From positions 1 through 42,481 of IMG/VR virus record IMGVR_UViG_3300047470_000534: 42,481 nucleotides of DNA; one strand, written 5' to 3'. The position numbers were made by a program, and so were the translations under genes. A model generated the notes under the pieces. That model saw nothing but the letters and a program-made list of their open reading frames with translations. It had not been told where the DNA came from and did not search any database. The number at the start of each line of letters is the position of its first letter. Positions within the stretch are counted from its first letter, which is position 1. This stretch comes from a virus. This document shows, piece by piece, positions 21,813 through 30,900 of the stretch.

Positions 21813-22243
21813 TGGCGGAAACCTTCAAGATGGAAGGGCTTCGCGAGCTTGAAGCCGCACTGCGGCAGATGCCCCAGGCAACGGCACGCGCCACCGGAAT
21901 GCGCGCGCTACGCCAAGGTGCCGAGCCGATAGCGCGCGCGGCGAGGCGGCTAGTTCCAGTCGACGAAGGTAGCCTCAAGGAAAGCATAGATGTTGGCGTG
22001 AACCTCGCGTCCAGCCAGCGCGGCGATAAAGGCGCCGTCGCGCCCCTTGAAGTTCACATCGGCCCCGGTCAACAGCCACAGGCGATCACTCAGGAATTTG
22101 GCACTTACAAAGACCCTGCCCAACCTTTCATGACGCCCGCGTGGGAAAGTGAGCGTGTGAACGCGCTCGACATCGTCGGCACCGCCCTTGGAATAGAGGT
22201 GGCGAAGACAGCCGATCGCTTGGCAAAAAAACGGGGCAGATAG
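21812..22243 (+). CDS. HK97-gp10 family tail-completion protein
   Basis: 143 residues. The start FKMEGLRELEAALRQMPQAT and the segment GMRALRQGAEPIARAARRLV-PVDEGSLKESI are diagnostic of HK97 gp10-type proteins, with the C-terminal PFMTPAWESERVNALDIVG. It takes part in the head-tail interface. Confidence 0.88.
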   Translation: MAETFKMEGLRELEAALRQMPQATARATGMRALRQGAEPIARAARRLVPVDEGSLKESIDVGVNLASSQRGDKGAVAPLEVHIGPGQQPQAITQEFGTYKDPAQPFMTPAWESERVNALDIVGTALGIEVAKTADRLAKKRGR

Positions 22244-22244
22244 A

Positions 22245-22637
22245 ATGGATGTCGATCTCATAACACGATTAGGCGCTGCGCCGGGAATCGGTGACAAGAT
22301 CGGCAGCGTCAGTTGGGTGGAGCGCCCGTCAAAGACACAAATGCCCGGCATTACGCTACGCCGCCTTGATCCCGGTCGTCCATACACGTTTGGCGGCCCC
22401 GTCGCCCTCCAGGATACCCGCACGCGCTTTGATTTCTGGGGCTTATCTGTCCGCGACCTTAAACCCATATTCCTGACCACTCTGGCTCTAATGGAAGCAG
22501 GAGAAACGGTCGGGAGCACGATCTTCAGGCCCTCGATGCTTGAATTTGAGAGCGATCAGCCTGCCGAGTTCATCCCTGAGATCGGCAAAGTATTCCGCAT
22601 TACCGCGGATTTTCGAATTTGGTGGAAACCGCTGTAG
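22245..22637 (+). CDS. tail completion / terminator protein (DUF3168-like)
   Basis: 130 residues. GIGDKIGSVSWVERPSKTQM-PGITLRR and DFWGLSVRDLKPIFLTTLAL fit the small tail-terminator proteins that cap the tail tube; order between gp10 and the tail tube gene supports this. The family match is moderate. Confidence 0.7.
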   Translation: MDVDLITRLGAAPGIGDKIGSVSWVERPSKTQMPGITLRRLDPGRPYTFGGPVALQDTRTRFDFWGLSVRDLKPIFLTTLALMEAGETVGSTIFRPSMLEFESDQPAEFIPEIGKVFRITADFRIWWKPL

Positions 22638-22649
22638 CAGGAGCGAATA

Positions 22650-23084
22650 ATGAGTGATGCAATCACGGGCTATGGCTCGGCTTTTCGACTGGCCAACAAC
22701 ACTGGCGTACTCACTGAATGCGGCGAACTCATCGGCCTTGAGCCTGGCGCTGAAGAGTGGGCCACTACAGAGGTTACTCACTTCAAAAGCCCAGGCCGTC
22801 GCCGCGAACATATCAAGACGTTGATCGAATCTGGCCAGGGAAGTTTTCAGGTTAACTGGCTTCCCGGGTCGGCGACCGACGCATTGATCTCCGATGCCCA
22901 TGCAGACCCGGCATCGCGCGATTTTGAGATTGAGGTGCCCGCAGACAATGAGGGCGGAACTTGGGTGATAGCCGGTTCGGTCAATGTCCTTAGCCGGACG
23001 CCGACCATTCCTCTTGATGACCGCATGACCTGTCAGGTCGCTCTCCAGTTTACGGGCGCGCGAACTGAAGGGGCAGGCAGCTAA
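22650..23084 (+). CDS. major tail tube protein
   Basis: 144 residues with an AGGAG box. Beta-rich sequence: GYGSAFRLANNTGVLTECGE, VTHFKSPGRRREHIKTL, FQVNWLPGSATDAL. This is the pattern of siphovirus tail tube proteins (S-P-x-R-x-E-x-I). Position directly before the assembly chaperones supports the call. Confidence 0.85.
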   Translation: MSDAITGYGSAFRLANNTGVLTECGELIGLEPGAEEWATTEVTHFKSPGRRREHIKTLIESGQGSFQVNWLPGSATDALISDAHADPASRDFEIEVPADNEGGTWVIAGSVNVLSRTPTIPLDDRMTCQVALQFTGARTEGAGS

Positions 23085-23455
23085 TGGCAAACTCGATGCG
23101 TGGCGAGGCATCCTTTGATGGCGGTGACGGCCCCTACACCATCACTATGGATGCCGACGCCCTCGCGATGGCCGAAGAGGTAACCGGCAAGCCTATCAGT
23201 GTCGTCGTAGGCATGTTCGATAGCGGGATGCACCTGGGCATGACATCGGCGCTCGCCTGGGCAGGCCTATTTCGCCAGCACGCGTTCCCGTGGGAAGGAT
23301 TCAGGGAGCGAGTGATGACCTGGGGGCTTCCAAATGTTCGAGATGCCGTCGCGCAGTCCATGAGGCACGCGTGGCCTGAGGTTGAAGTGGCCGTACCAAA
23401 CCCTCCGAAGCGGGGTCAGACCAAGAAACCGGCTGGAACTGGCTCAAGCTCCTAG
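23084..23455 (+). CDS. tail assembly chaperone G (GTA-gp10-like)
   Basis: 123 residues. EASFDGGDGPYTITMDADAL and AMAEEVTGKP resemble the GTA-gp10 chaperone family. The C-terminal tail (PPKRGQTKKPAGTG) is low complexity and holds a heptanucleotide A-AAC-CCT (23398-23404) in the frame required for -1 slippage. The stop (TAG, 23453) lies inside a second open frame encoding the T extension. Confidence 0.82.
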   Translation: MANSMRGEASFDGGDGPYTITMDADALAMAEEVTGKPISVVVGMFDSGMHLGMTSALAWAGLFRQHAFPWEGFRERVMTWGLPNVRDAVAQSMRHAWPEVEVAVPNPPKRGQTKKPAGTGSSS

Positions 23456-23766
23456 AGACTTGGTGCGAGGCCGGGTTTGATCCCGACACATTCTGGCGGC
23501 AGACGCCCAGGACAATACAGGCCGCCATCCGAGGCTACCTGCGCCGGGAAAAGGCGGCTCATCGCGAAAGCATGTATGTCGCGTGGCATCAGTCTGCGTT
23601 CTCTAGATCAAAGCGGATGCCTCCCCTTTCCGAAGCTCTGGGCGACAAGCAGCAGCCCAAGCTCAAAACGCGAGATCAGCTGCTTAAATCGTTCCGAGCG
23701 ATGGCCAAGAACGGCATAGGCCTGACAATCAGGAGGGGTTCCGGTCCCTCTTCGCCCGGTAGATGA
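23398..23766 (+). CDS. tail assembly chaperone T extension, expressed by probable -1 frameshift
   Basis: From the slippery heptamer on, the -1 frame is open to the stop at 23766 and encodes TGWNWLKLLETWCEAGFDP, TFWRQTPRTIQAAIRGYLRR and a Lys/Arg-rich end. This looks like the T part of a G-GT pair (helical, W-x-x-T-P-R). There is no ATG/GTG near its beginning; the first is ATG 23572, which would delete the conserved-looking part. The G-GT product would guide tape-measure assembly. Last bases overlap a gene on the opposite strand. Confidence 0.7.
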   Translation, partial: KPSEAGSDQETGWNWLKLLETWCEAGFDPDTFWRQTPRTIQAAIRGYLRREKAAHRESMYVAWHQSAFSRSKRMPPLSEALGDKQQPKLKTRDQLLKSFRAMAKNGIGLTIRRGSGPSSPGR

Positions 23767-23917
23767 CGCCCTGCACGCAATACGGGGCGACAACGAAGAA
23801 CAGCGCGATTCCGGCCGCCGCGGCCTGCTGAGGCGCGCTGCCTGATGCCAATGCGCCGAACACAAACAGTGCGCCGATAGCGGCGCCGATAAACGTCAGA
23901 ATTTTCCACAAATTCAT
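23729..23917 (-). CDS. small membrane protein on the opposite strand within the tail module (62 aa)
   Basis: 62 residues from ATG 23917 (AGGGG box about 8 bases upstream). Two hydrophobic helices (LWKILTFIGAAIGALFVFGA and AAAAGIALFFVVAPYCVQGV) joined by SGSAPQQ, then a basic tail. I recall similar P-Q-Q-A-A-x-A-x-A-x-x-V-x-P-Y proteins in other prophages. It runs against all neighbours and overlaps the T extension by 38 bases, the arrangement of a lysogenically expressed moron, possibly superinfection exclusion. Confidence 0.65.
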   Translation of the reverse strand: MNLWKILTFIGAAIGALFVFGALASGSAPQQAAAAGIALFFVVAPYCVQGVIYRAKRDRNPS

Positions 23918-23940
23918 TTTGCACCCCTGAAAGGACACGC

Positions 23941-26472
23941 ATGGCCAGATCGGTTATCGGCGCTCTGCGTGTTACGCTGGGGCTAGACAGCGCAGAATTT
24001 GAAACAGGAATCAAGCGTGCGTCTAAGACCACGCAGACGTTCACGCGTGCATCGAAAGACGTGAAGGCGGCATCCGACCAAATTTCGTCATCCTTGCGCG
24101 GGGTTGGAGCCGCGCTTGGCATAACATCGCTGACTGCCGCCGGTGTCGCCTACATGAAACTGGCCGACCAATCGAAACTGCTGGCGGCGCAGCTAAATCT
24201 GGCGACTGCATCTTTTGGCAATTTCGGGCAGGCACAGAAGGATGTCACCCGGATAGCATCCGACGCTCGAAGCGGACTTTCTGAAACCGGCAGCCTTTAC
24301 TCCAGCTTCCTTCGCACCGCCCAGGAGCTGGGCGCGCAACAATATGAGGCGGCGCGCGCCACTGAAACATTCTCCAAGGCCTTAAAGGTCGGCGGTGCCG
24401 GGACGCAGGAAGTTTCATCGGCCACGCTTCAAATGGGCCAGGCTCTTTCTTCTGCGAACGTCCAGTGGGAGGAGTTGGGCCAGATTCTTGAGGCGTCCCC
24501 TCGCCTTGGGCGGCTATTTACCGATGCACTCGGGGTGACGCGCGGCGAGCTTAAGAAAATGGCCGAGGACGGCAAGCTGAGCAGCGATATGTTGTTCAGG
24601 GCACTTACCGATCGCAAGTTCACCGATACCATTGACGCTGAGTTCAAGCTGATGCCGGTCACATTCGGCGATGCGGTCCAGCAGATTACCAATTCGGCGA
24701 CCATCGCATTCGGCGCATTTGATCGCGGCGGTCAGTTTTCCACAGCTATCGCCAATTTTGCCACGGATGGTGCGGGCGAGCTGCAAGACATGGAGCTGGC
24801 GGCTGAGCGCTTTGGGATAACTCTTCGAACCGAGATTAACGCTGTTTCTGAGACTGTGCGGCCGCTGCTCGATCTTCTGGGTGGGGTGCGGGAGGCCCTT
24901 TCCTCCATAGAGACGAGCGTGCCTAAGAATTGGAAACTAAGCCCAGAATCATTAGGCGGCACATCGGATATCGTAACAAGCCTTTGGCGAGCGCCTCAGG
25001 GCGCTGCGCGCGGAGTTTACGCAGCGGCAAACGGTGGCAGTTTCAGCAAAGAATATAGTAATTTTATGAGCAGCACGTCTGCTGCCAACTATGTTCGCCA
25101 GATCCAGGGCAACATCGACAAGGCAAACGTTCAGGCGACGCTGGGGAGGATTTGGCAAGGAAATCCTTTGGTAGATGCTCCACGCACAACATCTGTCCTG
25201 AAGCCTGCGGCCACGACGGTGAAACCCGACAAGGGCACTGCGAAGGCGGCCGAGGCCGCGCGTAAGCGCGCGCAGCGCGAGGCGGAAAAGGCTGCCGACG
25301 CGCTTCGCCAGTTCGCAGATGAAGTTGATCGGGAAGCAAGCACCCTCAGTTCGACTTTGGCGGAACTGACCGGTACGACCGAAGCGAAGCGGGATGCAGA
25401 TCTCAAGCAGATCGAGGCCGATCGCGGTGTTCGCGAGCGCGCCATCAAGGCTGATGATGATATAGACGCCGCGAAAAAAGCACAGCTGATTAGCTTGAAT
25501 GATGAGAACGCTGCCGCACGAAAGCGTGTCATCAATCAGCGCGCTGAAGAAGATGTTCGGAATCGAACAATACGATCTGAGCAGGAGCGCGCGGATCTTG
25601 CCGTAGAGCTGATGCAGTATTCAGCTGACGCCGCGCGCACGGCGCGGGACCGTCGCGCGATCGAGCTGCGTATCCTAGAAACTCAGTTCAACGAAGAGGA
25701 AAGTCGTCTTCGCCTTGAGGCCCTTTCGACCGACCTGGAAAAGGCAGCCTCTGCAAGGCTCCGGTTGGCGCAGCTTCCTGCCATTCGCGAGGGTGCCACT
25801 GACCAGGTAATGCGCGCCACTCAGGGGCCGCTCGAGTCATATCTTGATCGCATTCCCAAGAGCGCCGCGGAAGCCAAGGAGGCGCTTGAACGAATTGAGG
25901 TCGATGGCATCGACAGCTTGATCGATGGCCTCGCCGGCGTCGCTAGCGGCGCGCGATCGCTTGGCGACGTTTTCAAGAATGTTGCCAATCAGATAATTGC
26001 CGACATCGTGCGCATCAACCTTCAGCGCATGCTTGTTGGGTCTGGCGGCGGTGGCTTTCTTGGCAGTCTCCTTGGAGGCTTCGGTGCGTTCACTGGTGGC
26101 AATGCGCTGGGCGGCGTGAGCGCTTCTTCTATGGCGTACATAGACGGAATGGCGTCTCAACTGGGCAGTCCCAAAAACCTGACGGGATTTGCCACAGGCG
26201 GATCATTCAAGGTGGGTGGATCTTCGGCTATCGGCGACCAGCAACTCGTCTCGTTTCGAGCAAACCGCGGCGAGATGGTCGACATCCGCAAGCCTGGCAA
26301 CGACAACCGCAGCGGGGCCATAGCGCACATCGTACCCTCTCCATATTTCAATGTCGTGGTCGATGGCCGGGCCGCGGGTATCGCCGCGCCGCTATCAGCT
26401 CAGGCTGCCAATGCCGGATCCCAGGGCGCGCAGGTTGCGCTGGCACGCAAGGGCAGCAGGGCTATTCCATGA
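23941..26472 (+). CDS. tail tape measure protein
   Basis: 843 residues. The N-terminal tape-measure domain (LRVTLGLDSAEFETGIKRAS ... LRGVGAALGITSLT) is followed by a chaperone-like region (SGLSETGSLYSSFLRTAQEL), a long charged coiled coil (about 415-660, many R/A/E/K repeats) and a C-terminal glycine-rich part (GSGGGGFLGSLLGGFGAFTG) ending in GSKAIP-like basic residues. It sets tail length; 843 residues suggests a tail of roughly 120-130 nm at 1.5 A per residue (inference). AAGGA precedes the start. Confidence 0.92.
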   Translation: MARSVIGALRVTLGLDSAEFETGIKRASKTTQTFTRASKDVKAASDQISSSLRGVGAALGITSLTAAGVAYMKLADQSKLLAAQLNLATASFGNFGQAQKDVTRIASDARSGLSETGSLYSSFLRTAQELGAQQYEAARATETFSKALKVGGAGTQEVSSATLQMGQALSSANVQWEELGQILEASPRLGRLFTDALGVTRGELKKMAEDGKLSSDMLFRALTDRKFTDTIDAEFKLMPVTFGDAVQQITNSATIAFGAFDRGGQFSTAIANFATDGAGELQDMELAAERFGITLRTEINAVSETVRPLLDLLGGVREALSSIETSVPKNWKLSPESLGGTSDIVTSLWRAPQGAARGVYAAANGGSFSKEYSNFMSSTSAANYVRQIQGNIDKANVQATLGRIWQGNPLVDAPRTTSVLKPAATTVKPDKGTAKAAEAARKRAQREAEKAADALRQFADEVDREASTLSSTLAELTGTTEAKRDADLKQIEADRGVRERAIKADDDIDAAKKAQLISLNDENAAARKRVINQRAEEDVRNRTIRSEQERADLAVELMQYSADAARTARDRRAIELRILETQFNEEESRLRLEALSTDLEKAASARLRLAQLPAIREGATDQVMRATQGPLESYLDRIPKSAAEAKEALERIEVDGIDSLIDGLAGVASGARSLGDVFKNVANQIIADIVRINLQRMLVGSGGGGFLGSLLGGFGAFTGGNALGGVSASSMAYIDGMASQLGSPKNLTGFATGGSFKVGGSSAIGDQQLVSFRANRGEMVDIRKPGNDNRSGAIAHIVPSPYFNVVVDGRAAGIAAPLSAQAANAGSQGAQVALARKGSRAIP

Positions 26473-27077
26473 TTGACCTTCCCGACTTCCCATCGCCGAA
26501 TGGCGCCGTGCCGCGCGTGCAGGATTTTGGCGGCTTTCTAGATCCGTCGAGTGGGGCCGAGGTGCAGCGGATCAACAGGCTGGGCAATCGCTATGCCGTG
26601 TCCATCACCCTGCCGAGGCTGGAAAACAAACGGAATGGCCGCATCTGGGTCAATCGGCTGGTTAAGGGGCAGAAGGCGGGGGTCCGACTTCCTTATCCCC
26701 TGCTCGATTTCCATCCAGGCACCCCAAACCGCGCCGACGGTTCACCCATCGTGGTCGACGGCGCGGGCCAGGCTGGCACCAATCTCGCCATCATGAACGG
26801 GGTGCCAGGTTACGCGTATTTGGAAGGCCAGCCGGTCAGCCTGGAGATCGGCGGCCAGCATTTCTTCGACTTCATCGCTGAACCGGCCGTCGTCGGCGCA
26901 AATGGCAAGGTCACCGTCACGCTTAGCCAGATGCTGCGCAAGCCGCCCACGACTGGCTCCATCCTCCATGTCGCCGAGCCGAAGATCGAGGGCTTCGTGC
27001 GCGGCAATGAGGTGTCGTGGGAACTGGCTCTCGATCGCACCATCGGCCTCTCCTTCGAAATCTGGGAGCGTCGCTGA
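26469..27077 (+). CDS. tail tip / distal tail protein (202 aa)
   Basis: 202 residues, beta-rich: FPSPNGAVPRVQDFGGFLDP, NRLGNRYAVSITLPRL, EIGGQHFFDFIAEPAVVG. Size and position directly after the tape measure correspond to the distal tail protein position of alphaproteobacterial siphophages. ATGA overlap with the tape measure gene. Exact homology not certain. Confidence 0.7.
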   Translation: MIDLPDFPSPNGAVPRVQDFGGFLDPSSGAEVQRINRLGNRYAVSITLPRLENKRNGRIWVNRLVKGQKAGVRLPYPLLDFHPGTPNRADGSPIVVDGAGQAGTNLAIMNGVPGYAYLEGQPVSLEIGGQHFFDFIAEPAVVGANGKVTVTLSQMLRKPPTTGSILHVAEPKIEGFVRGNEVSWELALDRTIGLSFEIWERR

Positions 27078-27631
27078 TGGCCTTCACCGGCGGCGTTCTC
27101 AATCTCGTGGCGCTGATGAAGATCGAGGCGCCCGGGCGCGATGTCATGATGTGCGACGCCGGGTTCATCTATTGGGGCGCCGACCTCTATGATTGCATCG
27201 ATCCCCTCTTCGGCACGATCGCTGCGGCCGAGACATTCGAAGAAAAGACGGGCGATGAAGCGCCAGGCGGCAAGCTGACATTCCTGCCACCGACTGCCGC
27301 AGCTGGCGCGGCGCTAAATGATCCCGCCCTCCAAGGTTCGCGCATGCGCTTCTGGCTCGGAGAGTTCAATCCTTTGACCGGTCGCGTCGTAGGCGCGCCG
27401 GAACTGACAGCCGATCTGTCAATCGACACCGCCACCATCCAGGTGGACAAGGGATCGCGCTCGGTCGACGTAGAATTCGAGAGCGCTGCCAAACGACTGT
27501 TCATGGTGATGCGCGGCGTGGCGCTCAATGATCGCTTTCATCAATCCTGTTATCCGGGGGAACTGGGCATGGTCAACGCCACCGGCATGCCACGATCGAC
27601 CGCCTGGGGGGCGGCAACGCCAAACGCATGA
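27077..27631 (+). CDS. tail protein (184 aa)
   Basis: 184 residues from ATG 27077 (TGATG coupling). Contains GVLNLVALMKIEAPGRDVMM, DPLFGTIAAAETFEEKTGDE and a domain LTADLSIDTATIQVDKGSRS resembling other tail-tip components that follow the distal tail protein. It begins and ends in overlaps, so it is part of the tail-tip operon. Confidence 0.65.
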   Translation: MAFTGGVLNLVALMKIEAPGRDVMMCDAGFIYWGADLYDCIDPLFGTIAAAETFEEKTGDEAPGGKLTFLPPTAAAGAALNDPALQGSRMRFWLGEFNPLTGRVVGAPELTADLSIDTATIQVDKGSRSVDVEFESAAKRLFMVMRGVALNDRFHQSCYPGELGMVNATGMPRSTAWGAATPNA

Positions 27632-28026
27632 GCGACCTAGAAAGGCGGCGCATTGCGCTGGAAACCACGCTGGCGAAGTATCGCGGGCGCGCGCTGGACT
27701 ATGTCACCGCCGACTGCATCCGCATGATCCGCTTCCATCTGCTCCAGATGGGGCACAGGCCGCCGACCCTGCCGCAATACCGATCAGCGCTGGGCGCGCG
27801 CAAAAAGCTGCTCGCGGCCGGGGGAATGATTGCCATCCTCGACGCGATCCTGCCGCGCATCCCTTACTCCCGCATGTTGCTTGGCGACATCGCCGTGCTG
27901 GAGGGGACGGACGGATTGGATGCCGGTGTCATCTGCGTCGGACACAAGGTCATCGGCTGGCATCAGGATAGTGACGTGATGGTCAACCTGGTCCCGCTCG
28001 AAATCAAGGCGGCCTGGAGGGTCTGA
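27628..28026 (+). CDS. DUF6950-like / NlpC-P60-like tail protein (132 aa)
   Basis: 132 residues. RALDYVTADCIRMIRFHLLQ with Cys29 and later GVICVGHKVIGWHQD with His106 resemble the DUF6950 family, related to NlpC/P60 cell-wall peptidases carried in tail tips, where they would open the peptidoglycan during DNA injection. ATGA and TGATG overlaps on both sides. Confidence 0.65.
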   Translation: MSDLERRRIALETTLAKYRGRALDYVTADCIRMIRFHLLQMGHRPPTLPQYRSALGARKKLLAAGGMIAILDAILPRIPYSRMLLGDIAVLEGTDGLDAGVICVGHKVIGWHQDSDVMVNLVPLEIKAAWRV

Positions 28027-29924
28027 TGTCCAGAACGCTGGCAAAAGTCGCCGTTATTGCCGGCGCGATTGCGCTTGTCGCCACCGGCGTCGGCGCCGCG
28101 GCTGGCGCGTTCGCGCCGGGCCTCGCGGGCACGACGACCGTTGCGGGCGTATCGACGGCGACAATCTCGACGGTCGCCACCACGGCCACCGTCGTTGCCG
28201 CGGCGGCATCTGTCGGCGCGCAGCTCACCGCGAAGAAGCCCGGCGCTGTGGGCGGCGTCAACCAAGTGCAAATATCGGCGAATAGCTCGGTCCCCTACGG
28301 CATGGGGCGGTGCTTCTATGCGGGTAGCCAGCTGCACGACGTTGGCTATGGCGGCAAGGTCGGGAAGACTCAGAATCCGTATCTGTCCAAGGTATTCGTG
28401 TGGAGTGCTGGCGGCCCAATCGACGGCATCGAAAGCCTGTTGATGGATTGGCAGCCGGTCACATTTTCGGGCACGTCGGCGCTCGGCTACTATGCGTCAT
28501 GGATCTATGCCGATCATCAGCTAGGTACTCGGCCAGAAGTAGATGCACTTCATGGTCCGTGGGGGGCGGTTCCTGATTGGAGTGCAGCACACAAGCTGTC
28601 CGGCATGGCGGCCAGCATGGTCAGTTTCCGTTTTGACCGCGACAATAAGGTTTGGGCGAATGGGGTTCCCGCTTTTGGCGTCGTCGGGCGCTGGGCGCGG
28701 GTTTACGACATGCGCAGCGACAGCACCTATCCCGGCGGTGCTGGGGCGCAGAGGTTCGATGACGAGGATACATTTGCCTTCGACCGCAACGTTGCGCTGA
28801 ACGCCGTCACCTACGCGCGCGGGCGTTTTGCCATCGACCCGACCACCGGGGTTCAGACGGTCAAGGTCATCGGGTGCGGGTTCCCGCAGGACAGCTTCGA
28901 CTGGCCCCAGTGGACAGCCTTCGCCAATGTCTGCGAGGCGAACGGCTGGAACTGCGACGGCCATGTGTTCGACGGCCCGGGCCTGAGCCTGTGGGATAAC
29001 CTGAAGCGGATATGCGCGGCCGGCGGCGGCGTTCCGGTTATCTCGGGCGGCCTCCTGTCCGTGCGGTTCCAGTCGCCCAAGGTCGCGCTGGATACGATCA
29101 CATTCGAGGATTTTGCCCAGGGTCGCCGGATCGCACCGGGCATGCGGACCTATAAGGATCGCATCAACACGATGGTCCCGAAGTATCGTTCGGAGGCCAA
29201 CAAGTGGGAATATGTCCAGTCCAAGGCCGTCAGCTTCGAGGCATACATCGCCCTCGACCGGGGCGAGATCAAGGAAGAGGAATTTCTCACAGAGCTAGTG
29301 ACGGACAAGGATCAATCGGCTCAGCTGACCGCCTATGAATTGTTCAACCGCCGCGAACTGGCCGGTATCACTCTGCCGTGCAAGCCGCGCCTTTGGGAAT
29401 ATCGCCTTGGCGAGGCTTTGATGGTCGTAGATGCCGAAGCTGGGCTAAATCATCTTTGCGTGATCGCGGCGGCTACCAAGGACATATCGACCGCCACCGT
29501 CACCTTCACGTTTGAGACGGAGACGACGGAAAAGCACGCGCTGGCGCTGGCAATGACCGGAACCGCTCCACCGCCTCCAAGGCTTGTGCCGCCGGGCGTC
29601 GCTGACGGAGCAAGCTGGGATAATGGTGGCAACACAGTCGACCCGGTCACCGAATTAACTGTCACACCGACGGCTGGATCGGCGGCCATCGCTTGGCGCA
29701 ATCCAACCACCGCTCCGTTCGGCTATTGCTATGCCTATCGCGGCACGACCAACGTATTCGGCTCCGCTACGCAAATCGCCGGTCCGATCGTCGGTGGCCT
29801 CGGTCAGGTGCAACAAGTAACCGACACGGTGGCGGCTGGCATCTATTATTACTGGGTCCGCGCCTTCGACAACGATGGCACCCCAGCTGATCCGACCGGT
29901 CCAGTCTCAGGGGTCATCACATGA
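28026..29924 (+). CDS. central tail tip protein (J-like) with fibronectin-type C-terminus
   Basis: 632 residues. A hydrophobic Ala/Thr/Val-rich N-terminal segment (ALVATGVGAAAGAFAPGLAG, 14-70) is followed by a large tail-hub region (VQISANSSVPYGMGRCFYAG, WSAGGPIDGIESLLMDWQPV, GGGVPVISGGLLSVRF) and, from about residue 535, a fibronectin-III-like domain (TELTVTPTAGSAAIAWRNPT to YYYWVRAFDNDGTPA). This matches the J/host-specificity type of protein forming the tip and contacting the cell. ATGA overlap with the next gene. Confidence 0.85.
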   Translation: MSRTLAKVAVIAGAIALVATGVGAAAGAFAPGLAGTTTVAGVSTATISTVATTATVVAAAASVGAQLTAKKPGAVGGVNQVQISANSSVPYGMGRCFYAGSQLHDVGYGGKVGKTQNPYLSKVFVWSAGGPIDGIESLLMDWQPVTFSGTSALGYYASWIYADHQLGTRPEVDALHGPWGAVPDWSAAHKLSGMAASMVSFRFDRDNKVWANGVPAFGVVGRWARVYDMRSDSTYPGGAGAQRFDDEDTFAFDRNVALNAVTYARGRFAIDPTTGVQTVKVIGCGFPQDSFDWPQWTAFANVCEANGWNCDGHVFDGPGLSLWDNLKRICAAGGGVPVISGGLLSVRFQSPKVALDTITFEDFAQGRRIAPGMRTYKDRINTMVPKYRSEANKWEYVQSKAVSFEAYIALDRGEIKEEEFLTELVTDKDQSAQLTAYELFNRRELAGITLPCKPRLWEYRLGEALMVVDAEAGLNHLCVIAAATKDISTATVTFTFETETTEKHALALAMTGTAPPPPRLVPPGVADGASWDNGGNTVDPVTELTVTPTAGSAAIAWRNPTTAPFGYCYAYRGTTNVFGSATQIAGPIVGGLGQVQQVTDTVAAGIYYYWVRAFDNDGTPADPTGPVSGVIT

Positions 29925-30475
29925 GCACAAAGATGAACGTAGTGGGCGGCGCGACCATGTCCGGCGGCAAGCTGGCGCCCTATGTCGCGGACAAGGGCGA
30001 ACGGGGGCCAGCGTCCACCATCCCCGGCCCCGTCGGGAATGCCGCCTGGTCGCCTATGTTGGCCGGTGAGGCGGACGGCGTTCGCACCTTGATCAAGGTG
30101 ATCGACTGGTTTGGCGGGCAAGGCGATAAGCCTGCGGCTGGCATGTATATCGGCACGACAGGCTATGTCGCCACGAAGGCGGCGGGGTTTAACTTCAACA
30201 CGGCCAAGCATTTCACCATCCTGACGGGCATCACCAACGCGCAGGGCATAGCTGCGATCAGCTTCGGTAACATATTTGCGGATTGCGCCGCCGCGCCTTC
30301 GATCGGCTTCTGGGCCATCCCAGCGGCGGCCGTCGGGGGCGTGAAGGCAACTCAGGTGGCCGGAACGCTCAGCAAGACGGGCGTCCAGATTAAGGTGGAA
30401 GCGCCCAACATCCTCTCGGCCGTGCTGACGCTGCTCGTTGGCGCGACCGTCTTCGTGATCGCCATCGAACAGTAA
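29921..30475 (+). CDS. tail-associated protein (184 aa)
   Basis: 184 residues. After a short collagen-like stretch (GERGPASTIPGPVGNAAWSP, residues 26-45) comes a beta-rich domain with TLIKVIDWFGGQGDKP and a hydrophobic end (AVLTLLVGATVFVIAI). Collagen-like motifs are common in tail fibre-associated proteins. Specific role unknown. Confidence 0.6.
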   Translation: MSTKMNVVGGATMSGGKLAPYVADKGERGPASTIPGPVGNAAWSPMLAGEADGVRTLIKVIDWFGGQGDKPAAGMYIGTTGYVATKAAGFNFNTAKHFTILTGITNAQGIAAISFGNIFADCAAAPSIGFWAIPAAAVGGVKATQVAGTLSKTGVQIKVEAPNILSAVLTLLVGATVFVIAIEQ

Positions 30476-30495
30476 CCCTCCATCCCGGAGATTTC

Positions 30496-30900
30496 ATGCC
30501 AGCAAAACTTGATCTCGCGGCTTCGCGGAATGTCGACCCGTGGGCGCCGACCATCGACCTGCTCTATGGCGGCGGCGACCTGCCTGTCGGTGGTGCATCT
30601 GTCCGCCTTCAGGTGCGGCTCTACCCTGGCGCGCCCGGCGCACCTCTGCTCGACCTGTCTGCCGTGCCTTTTGAGGATGCGTCTGCGGCGACCGCCAGCA
30701 ACCCAGACCGCCGACGTCTGCGGCTACTGCCGTCCGCTCCGGCGTCGTCTCTGGAGGGATGGCCCACTGGCCTTAACAAGCCTGAGCCCGGCGAAGCCGA
30801 CCGATACAGCTACGACGTCATCCTGACCTACGCCGGTGGCGCTGGGGAGGACAAGTTGGCGCTGGGCTATTTCCACCTAGAGCCGGGAGTGACCATGTGA
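30496..30900 (+). CDS. hypothetical tail protein (134 aa)
   Basis: 134 residues with a CGGAG box. Beta-rich (ASVRLQVRLYPGAPGAPLLD, DRYSYDVILTYAGG) and without hydrophobic spans. It precedes the tail fibre by an overlap (TGATG), so it may be a fibre-base or adaptor protein. Not recognised. Confidence 0.6.
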   Translation: MPAKLDLAASRNVDPWAPTIDLLYGGGDLPVGGASVRLQVRLYPGAPGAPLLDLSAVPFEDASAATASNPDRRRLRLLPSAPASSLEGWPTGLNKPEPGEADRYSYDVILTYAGGAGEDKLALGYFHLEPGVTM

